From assembly GCA_023664665.1 (NCBI GenBank), contig JAMPEY010000032.1, positions 1 through 34,964 on the forward strand: a stretch of 34,964 bases of DNA. The letters run 5' to 3'. The notes beneath the pieces are model-generated. The model worked only from the letters and a program-made list of their open reading frames with translations, did no database searches and had not been told where the DNA came from. The stretch is from Lachnoclostridium sp. GTDB taxonomy: Bacteria; Bacillota; Clostridia; Lachnospirales; Lachnospiraceae. The position numbers were made by a program, and so were the translations under genes. Positions 30,047-34,964 of the stretch are shown here, piece by piece (position 1 is the first letter of the stretch; each line of letters opens with the position of its first letter).

Positions 30047-30872
30047 GCAAAACAACCAAATATGGAAAATTCTGCTTGGCGTATGCCTCATTGCGGCGGT
30101 GATATGCGGCATCGTATTGGGAGTCCGGCAGCATGCACAGTCCAAGGAACAGAAGAGGCTGGAAGAATTGGCGGCAATGACAACGCAAGAGATGCCGGAA
30201 CCGAGCAGCGCCCCCGTACAGGAGCCGCCGGAGGAACCGAAAACGCCGGATCCTTTTGAGGAATTGCGGCAGATGGGCATTCCCGTTCCCGAAAAGGAAG
30301 TGGATTTTGAGACTCTGAAGGAAGAGGTAAACGAGGATATCTACGCATGGCTTTATATTCCGGATTCCACCATTGATTTCCCGGTACTGCGCCATCCCAC
30401 GGACAACAGTTATTATCTGCTGCACAATCTGGACGGCAGCAGTGGGCGTCCCGGATGTATTTATACGGAAAATTACAATAGCATGGATTTCACGGATCCC
30501 AACACGGTGATGTACGGACATAATATGAGAGCCGGTACCATGTTTGCGGGGCTTCACAATTATGAAGACGAAGAGTTTTTTGCGGAGCATCCTTATATCT
30601 ATGTTTATACGCCGGAGAAACTGTTTGTCTATGAGGTTTTTGCCGCATATGAATTCAGTGATCTGCATTTGCTACTGAATTTTGATTTTACCAGTGAACA
30701 GGTCTTCCAGAACTTTTTGGACGACATTTATGAAATGCGCTCCATGAATTGCAATACGAAAGAGGATGTGGAAGTAACCGCAAAGAACCGTATTTTGACT
30801 TTATCTACTTGCGTGACCGGCAAGGACGATAAGCGCTATCTGGTACAGGGAGTGTTGTTGAATGAAGATTAG
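30024..30872 (+). CDS. srtB: Class B sortase
   Basis: 282 residues from ATG 30024; the start is uncertain because the first part overlaps the tyrosine tail of cpsD and no clear ribosome site is visible (ATG 30033 is the alternative). A membrane anchor lies at about 13-34, followed by a Pro/Glu-rich linker (50-80) and the sortase domain. The catalytic residues are His166 (MYGHNM), Cys263 (TLSTC) and Arg271 (KRYLV). Sortases attach surface proteins to peptidoglycan. The likely substrate is the SPKTG protein encoded at 32016. The LCP gene overlaps its 3' end by 11 bases. Confidence 0.92.
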   Translation: MENMEKNKQNNQIWKILLGVCLIAAVICGIVLGVRQHAQSKEQKRLEELAAMTTQEMPEPSSAPVQEPPEEPKTPDPFEELRQMGIPVPEKEVDFETLKEEVNEDIYAWLYIPDSTIDFPVLRHPTDNSYYLLHNLDGSSGRPGCIYTENYNSMDFTDPNTVMYGHNMRAGTMFAGLHNYEDEEFFAEHPYIYVYTPEKLFVYEVFAAYEFSDLHLLLNFDFTSEQVFQNFLDDIYEMRSMNCNTKEDVEVTAKNRILTLSTCVTGKDDKRYLVQGVLLNED

Positions 30873-31938
30873 CATGAAGCTTTACCGGATCATTGCTAAG
30901 GTTATCATGGTATTGGTGGCAGTGGTGTTTATCTGCGCCATCGTGTTCATCGGTATGCAGATATCCGGAAAGAACAGGCTGTACGGACGCAGCAAGGGCA
31001 TGGTTCCGGAAATGGGAAGCAGCCCCATACAGAGCACAAGCGAAATTATAGAAGCCTATCAGCCTTTGGATGAAAGCAACTGGAAAGAGGGGGATGTGCG
31101 CTATCAGGGCGTGCATTACCGTTACAACAGTGATGTCCTCACATTTCTCTTTCTGGGCATCGACAAGATGACAGAGGTGAAGGTAGTGCCGGAGGGTGAC
31201 AACGGGGGACAGTCGGATGCGATTTTCCTGCTGGTGATGAATCCCCACAATATGGAAATCAACATTATCGGTATTCCCAGGGATACCATGGCGGAAATTG
31301 AAGTTTACAGCCCGAAAGGGAATCATATAGGAACTACCACGGCGCAGATTACACTGCAGCACGGGTACGGGGACGGAGCCAAGATAAGCTGTGAACGCAG
31401 CATGGAGGCCGTGTCCAAATTGTTTTACCACTTGCCCATCCATGGGTACTGCGCTATTAATATGGGGGCGATTCCCCTGATTAACGACGCTGTGGGAGGT
31501 GTGGAGGTCACCGCTCTGGAAGATGTGATTCACAGCAACATCAAAAAAGGACAGACCATCCGCCTGCAGGGCAAACAGGCATACGATTATCTGCACAACC
31601 GGGATACGGGCAGCGGCCAGAGCGCATTCAGACGCTTGGAGCGTCAGAAGCAGTATCTGAACGCCTATGCCAAAACGGCAACGGCGGCAATGAAGAAAGA
31701 CATTACCCTTCCGGTCACCTTATACAATACCCTCAGTAAGTATATGGTGACGGATATTTCCGTAGATGAAGTCAGCTATCTTGCCACACAGGCGTTGAAT
31801 TATCACTTTGGCGAGGACAGCATCCGCTCTCTGGAGGGCGAGATTAAAAAGGGCGAGAAGTATGAGGAGTTTTATGCGGACGAGACGGCTCTCTATGAGC
31901 TGATTCTGCAGGTCTTCTACGAGGAAGTGGAGGACTAA
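30862..31938 (+). CDS. LytR-CpsA-Psr (LCP) family glycopolymer transferase
   Basis: 358 residues, single membrane anchor at about 10-32, extracellular LCP domain from about 90. Conserved segments include LFLGIDK, GGQSDAIFLLVMNP, IIGIPRDTMAEI and the arginine-rich QSAFRRLERQKQYL. LCP enzymes transfer lipid-linked glycopolymers such as capsule or teichoic acid to peptidoglycan. Its position between sortase and sugar transferase genes suggests it attaches the polysaccharide made by this locus. The start codon lies in the end of the sortase gene, so the operon is tightly packed. Confidence 0.92.
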   Translation: MKISMKLYRIIAKVIMVLVAVVFICAIVFIGMQISGKNRLYGRSKGMVPEMGSSPIQSTSEIIEAYQPLDESNWKEGDVRYQGVHYRYNSDVLTFLFLGIDKMTEVKVVPEGDNGGQSDAIFLLVMNPHNMEINIIGIPRDTMAEIEVYSPKGNHIGTTTAQITLQHGYGDGAKISCERSMEAVSKLFYHLPIHGYCAINMGAIPLINDAVGGVEVTALEDVIHSNIKKGQTIRLQGKQAYDYLHNRDTGSGQSAFRRLERQKQYLNAYAKTATAAMKKDITLPVTLYNTLSKYMVTDISVDEVSYLATQALNYHFGEDSIRSLEGEIKKGEKYEEFYADETALYELILQVFYEEVED

Positions 31939-32015
31939 CACATCACACTATTTTCGGTATTAGGCAGAAATGCTTGATATAACCACATGATTATGAGGAA
32001 AGGAGGATGAGACCC

Positions 32016-32693
32016 ATGAAAAATTTTTCTAAATTGTTAGCACTGGGCGTAGCTATGTCTTTGACATTCGGCATGACTGTTTTTGCAGCAGAGAACCCCA
32101 GTGTAAGCACCAAAGATCCCAATGTTTCAAATGCAACATTGAGTACGGAGGCAAGCACAATCAATGCTGCTAATGAAGATGTTACCGTATCTGCGGTTTC
32201 TGTAGAGGTTTATGATACTGCTGCAACTGTGGCAGATAGTAAGAATTTTGCTACAGAGATTGCTGAAAAGTTGGATGCAGAAGAGGTGACCAAGGTAGAT
32301 TTGGTGACAGTATTTGACCTTACAGGTAAGACTGGCGAAATTACCTTAAAGGGATTGGAGAACAAAGTTAGTACAAGTGCTAAGTATGTAATGTGGCATG
32401 TCTTTGATAATGGTTCTTATGAGATTCTGCCCGTTACCGTAAACAGCGACGGCTCCATTACCTTTACCACCGGCAGCAACTCCGTTTTCGCACTCTACAA
32501 AGTAGAGGCAACCGAAAAGGATGGTGAGGATGAGGAGGATGACGATGATGATTCCGCAGCACCCGCTGTGACTTCAACAGGCGCACCCGCATCACCCAAG
32601 ACCGGTGAGACTCTGCCCGTAGCAGGCATCGCAATGATGATCGCTCTGGCAGGCGCAGCAGTTTGCGCAACCAAGGTTCGTTACAATAACTAA
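32016..32693 (+). CDS. Secreted surface protein with SPKTG sorting signal
   Basis: 225 residues from ATG 32016 (GGAGG 9 bases upstream; the ATG at 32007 touches the ribosome site). A signal peptide ends near residue 24 (MTVFA-AEN). A Ser/Thr-rich segment is followed by a beta-rich domain (about 85-160, VFDLTGKTGEITLKGLENKV), an acidic stretch (DGEDEEDDDDD), and a cell-wall sorting signal: SPKTGE at 193-198, a hydrophobic segment and a short KVRYNN end. (S/P)PXTG is the motif of class B sortases in C. difficile. The adjacent srtB is the natural partner. It may be a surface adhesin or wall-anchored spacer; its exact role is unknown. Confidence 0.85.
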   Translation: MKNFSKLLALGVAMSLTFGMTVFAAENPSVSTKDPNVSNATLSTEASTINAANEDVTVSAVSVEVYDTAATVADSKNFATEIAEKLDAEEVTKVDLVTVFDLTGKTGEITLKGLENKVSTSAKYVMWHVFDNGSYEILPVTVNSDGSITFTTGSNSVFALYKVEATEKDGEDEEDDDDDSAAPAVTSTGAPASPKTGETLPVAGIAMMIALAGAAVCATKVRYNN

Positions 32694-32722
32694 ACTAAAG
32701 TAAAGTATTAAAAAATTTTAAT

Positions 32723-32738
32723 TAATCATGCATGATTA
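32723..32738. repeat. Perfect 16-bp palindrome
   Basis: TAATCATGCATGATTA in the gap between the SPKTG protein and the sugar transferase gene. Its symmetry suggests a protein-binding site; a stem without loop is unlikely as a hairpin. Confidence 0.4.
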
Positions 32739-32762
32739 GTTAGTGACTCAAAACATGTGGTT

Positions 32763-32792
32763 GTCGTGCCTCCCTGCAAAGGGAGGCACGAC
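32763..32792. repeat. Strong GC-rich hairpin before the sugar transferase gene
   Basis: GTCGTGCCTCCC (32763-32774) and GGGAGGCACGAC (32781-32792) with a 6-base loop. It is not followed by T, so a terminator is not proven; it could reduce read-through or protect mRNA ends. Confidence 0.55.
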
Positions 32793-32819
32793 ATAATAAA
32801 GAGAAACAGGTGAAATATT

Positions 32820-34289
32820 ATGTACAGGAAGGGAGTACAGGGGTGGCTGAAACACCTTGACTTTATCATATTGGATATGGTGTGCCTGCAGATTTCCTTT
32901 GTGCTTGCCTATATGGTGCGCATGGGACCTTCCAATCCCTACGCCGGGGAAGCGTACCGCAGCATCGGACTTGTGATTCTTTTGGCGGACGCAGTGGCGT
33001 GTTTTCTGTTCAACAGTTTTAAAAATGTACTGAAAAGAGGCTATTACAGAGAATTTGCAGCCACCATCAAACATGTGTGCCTGGTGGTGGGAATTGTAAT
33101 TGTATATCTGTTTACCATACAAAAAAGCATCTCCTATTCCCGAATTGTCATTTATCTGATGGCAGTGCTTTATGTCTGTCTGGGATATTTTCCACGGATT
33201 TTCTGGAAGAAACATCTGCAAAAGGTTCTGGCCGCAGAGAAAAGTAAGAGTTCTCTGCTGATTGTGACCACAAAGTCCATGGCGGAGTCGGTGATACAGA
33301 ATGCCGAAAAAGGCAGTTATGAACGCTTCTATATAGCCGGTGTGGCGGTTCTCGACTGTGATATGAAGGGACAGGAAATCAGCGGGATTCCCGTAGTGGG
33401 GGATGAGGGAAATGTGGCGGACGCCGCGTGCCATGTGTGGGTGGACGAAGTGCTGATTGCACTGCCCCACAGTCAGGTCTATCCGGAGGAGATGGTGAAC
33501 CAGTTTCTGGAGATGGGAATTGTGGTGCATTGGGGGCTTTTCCTGCGAAGTAGCGAGGATGATACCGGAAGCGGCGGAGGACAGCCTTTTATAGAAAATC
33601 TGGGAAATTACCGGGTGATGACTACAACCATCAATTCGGCGACTCCCCTGCAGCAGGCATTGAAGCGGCTGCTTGATATTGCCGGCGGTATTGTGGGAAC
33701 TTTGATTACAGGCGTTTTGTTTGTGTTTCTGGCTCCTGCAATTTACATTGTCTCGCCGGGGCCTATTTTTTTCCGGCAGGAGAGAGTGGGGAAAAACGGC
33801 AAGCGCTTCCAGATTTATAAATTCCGCAGCATGTACCTTGATGCGGAGGCGCGCAAGAGGGAACTGATGGAGAAAAACCGCTTTACGGACGGCATGATGT
33901 TCAAGCTGGACGGGGATCCGCGGATTATTGGCTCCAAAGTATTGCCCGACGGAACCGTTAAAAAAGGTCTGGGAAATTTTATGCGGGATTACAGTCTGGA
34001 TGAATTTCCACAGTTTGTGAATGTATTAAAGGGAGAGATGAGCCTGGTGGGCACTAGGCCCCCCACCGTGGATGAGTGGGAGAAATATCAGAGGCATCAC
34101 AGGGCCCGCATGGCGGTCAAGCCGGGTATTACCGGACTGTGGCAGATCAGCGGCAGAAGCGCCATCACAGACTTCGAGGAAGTGGTAAAGCTGGATACCA
34201 AGTATATCACTGATTGGAGCATCGGATTGGATTTTAGGATTTTGCTTAAGACGGTGAAGGTGGTGCTAGGAAGAAAAGGGGCGATGTAA
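32820..34289 (+). CDS. Undecaprenyl-phosphate sugar-1-phosphate transferase (polyprenyl glycosylphosphotransferase)
   Basis: 489 residues. The N-terminal half has four predicted membrane segments (about 12-32, 45-65, 85-105, 110-130) and a nucleotide-binding-like region (about 140-235). A fifth segment (about 285-310) leads to the catalytic sugar transferase domain: PIFFRQERVGKNGKRFQIYK, DPRIIG, MRDYSLDEFPQFVNVLKGEM, SLVGTRPP and KPGITGLWQISGRS. It begins repeat-unit synthesis by loading a sugar phosphate onto undecaprenyl phosphate in the membrane. The transferred sugar cannot be read from sequence. AGGTG before the ATG is a modest ribosome site. Confidence 0.93.
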   Translation: MYRKGVQGWLKHLDFIILDMVCLQISFVLAYMVRMGPSNPYAGEAYRSIGLVILLADAVACFLFNSFKNVLKRGYYREFAATIKHVCLVVGIVIVYLFTIQKSISYSRIVIYLMAVLYVCLGYFPRIFWKKHLQKVLAAEKSKSSLLIVTTKSMAESVIQNAEKGSYERFYIAGVAVLDCDMKGQEISGIPVVGDEGNVADAACHVWVDEVLIALPHSQVYPEEMVNQFLEMGIVVHWGLFLRSSEDDTGSGGGQPFIENLGNYRVMTTTINSATPLQQALKRLLDIAGGIVGTLITGVLFVFLAPAIYIVSPGPIFFRQERVGKNGKRFQIYKFRSMYLDAEARKRELMEKNRFTDGMMFKLDGDPRIIGSKVLPDGTVKKGLGNFMRDYSLDEFPQFVNVLKGEMSLVGTRPPTVDEWEKYQRHHRARMAVKPGITGLWQISGRSAITDFEEVVKLDTKYITDWSIGLDFRILLKTVKVVLGRKGAM

Positions 34290-34292
34290 AGA

Positions 34293-34964
34293 ATGATTAT
34301 TACAAGGGCGCCATTCCGTGTAAGTTTTTGCGGTGGAGGAAGTGATTTACCAAGTTTTTATGAGAAATATGGTGGATGTGTACTAAGTACCACAATCAGA
34401 AAGTACATGTATCTTACTATTCATAATTATTTTCATAAAGAGCAGATAAGACTTAAGTATTCACAAACGGAAACTGTAAACAATTATGATGAGATTGAAC
34501 ATAAATATTTTAGACAGTGTCTGAAAGATTTCGGAATTATGGGTGTTGAAATAAGTTCCATGGCAGATATTCCATCTGGCACAGGGCTTGGTTCATCATC
34601 ATCATTTACAGTAGCGCTACTTCATCTCCTTCACACATATAAAGGAGAATATATTTCTAAGTATAAGCTGGCTAAAGATGCATGTGAGGTCGAGATTGAC
34701 AAATTAGGCGAGCCGATAGGAAAGCAGGATCAGTTCGCGGCAGCTTTTGGTGGATTAAAATTCTATGAGTTCCAACCGAACGGTTTTGTGAATGTTGAAC
34801 CTATTGTTATGGCACCACAAAGTTACAGGATGCTTGAAGATAATATCCTTATGTTTTATCTTAGTGGTGTGCATTCAGCTTCCGCAATTTTGCAAGAGCA
34901 GAATCAAAATAGATTGTGTCAAGTACTCGTTGGCACTTTTCCTATTTTTCTTTATGAACCCTTA
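34293..34964 (+). CDS. GHMP kinase (HddA-like sugar kinase), partial
   Basis: 224 codons visible; the frame continues out of the window. The start RAPFRVSFCGGGSDLPSFYE and the ATP-binding motif IPSGTGLGSSSSF match the sugar-1/7-phosphate GHMP kinases related to D-glycero-D-manno-heptose-7-phosphate kinase (HddA). The conserved region KQDQFAAAFGG and SGVHSASAILQEQNQN follows. The last 18 codons (from about 34908) no longer look like this family. The gene is distinctly richer in A and T than those before it, suggesting a horizontally acquired part of the capsule locus. A role in making an unusual sugar for the surface polysaccharide is inferred. Confidence 0.8.
   Translation, partial: MIITRAPFRVSFCGGGSDLPSFYEKYGGCVLSTTIRKYMYLTIHNYFHKEQIRLKYSQTETVNNYDEIEHKYFRQCLKDFGIMGVEISSMADIPSGTGLGSSSSFTVALLHLLHTYKGEYISKYKLAKDACEVEIDKLGEPIGKQDQFAAAFGGLKFYEFQPNGFVNVEPIVMAPQSYRMLEDNILMFYLSGVHSASAILQEQNQNRLCQVLVGTFPIFLYEPL

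Overview
The window looks like chromosomal DNA from an anaerobic Gram-positive member of the Clostridia, most likely Lachnospiraceae. This rests on protein flavour, strong AGGAGG-type ribosome binding sites, sigma-A type promoters, the Firmicutes order yceD-rpmF-plsX-acpP-rnc-smc-ftsY, and a BY-kinase/PHP-phosphatase capsule locus. The species is not identifiable from the sequence alone. Almost all genes are on the + strand; two certain genes (and one doubtful small ORF) are on the - strand around 10.8-12.3 kb.

Layout. 1-443: tandem structured repeats. 444-1591: two small membrane proteins of unknown function. 1671-7569: leuB-ilvD-ilvB (branched-chain amino acids) followed by an overlapping L,D-transpeptidase gene. 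7662-9983: serC and a serA-like gene (serine synthesis). 10077-10824: a frame-disrupted YgjP-type metallopeptidase gene. 10821-12319 (-): an HTH-membrane regulator and a small unknown protein. 12361-12785: a cassette between 39-bp direct repeats that looks like a type I toxin-antitoxin module. 12853-16728: a DUF1015 protein (a plausible serine-metabolism partner) and glycogen branching enzyme. 16732-24530: yceD, rpmF, plsX, acpP, rnc, smc, ftsY. 24551-27451: threonine dehydratase, a YitT-type membrane protein and a coiled-coil protein. 27733 to the end: an exopolysaccharide/capsule locus (phosphatase, chain-length protein, tyrosine kinase, class B sortase, LCP ligase, SPKTG-anchored surface protein, initiating sugar transferase, and the start of a GHMP sugar kinase cut by the window edge).

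How the genes work together. Amino-acid supply (Leu/Ile/Val and Ser) fills the left part. The centre combines fatty-acid/phospholipid supply, translation, RNA processing, chromosome condensation and membrane targeting. The right part builds and regulates a surface polysaccharide, with a sortase embedded in the kinase operon and a likely sortase substrate two genes downstream.

The most unusual content is non-coding. There is a candidate toxin/antisense-RNA cassette whose toxin mRNA could pair end to end. A roughly 89-bp leader element occurs in front of two unrelated genes (ftsY and the HTH-membrane gene) with compensatory base changes in two hairpins. Multi-hairpin tandem repeats, tiny inverted-repeat insertions flanked by apparent target duplications, and small palindrome arrays that start inside the last codons of genes are also present. 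All functions are inferred from reading the sequence; no database search was run.
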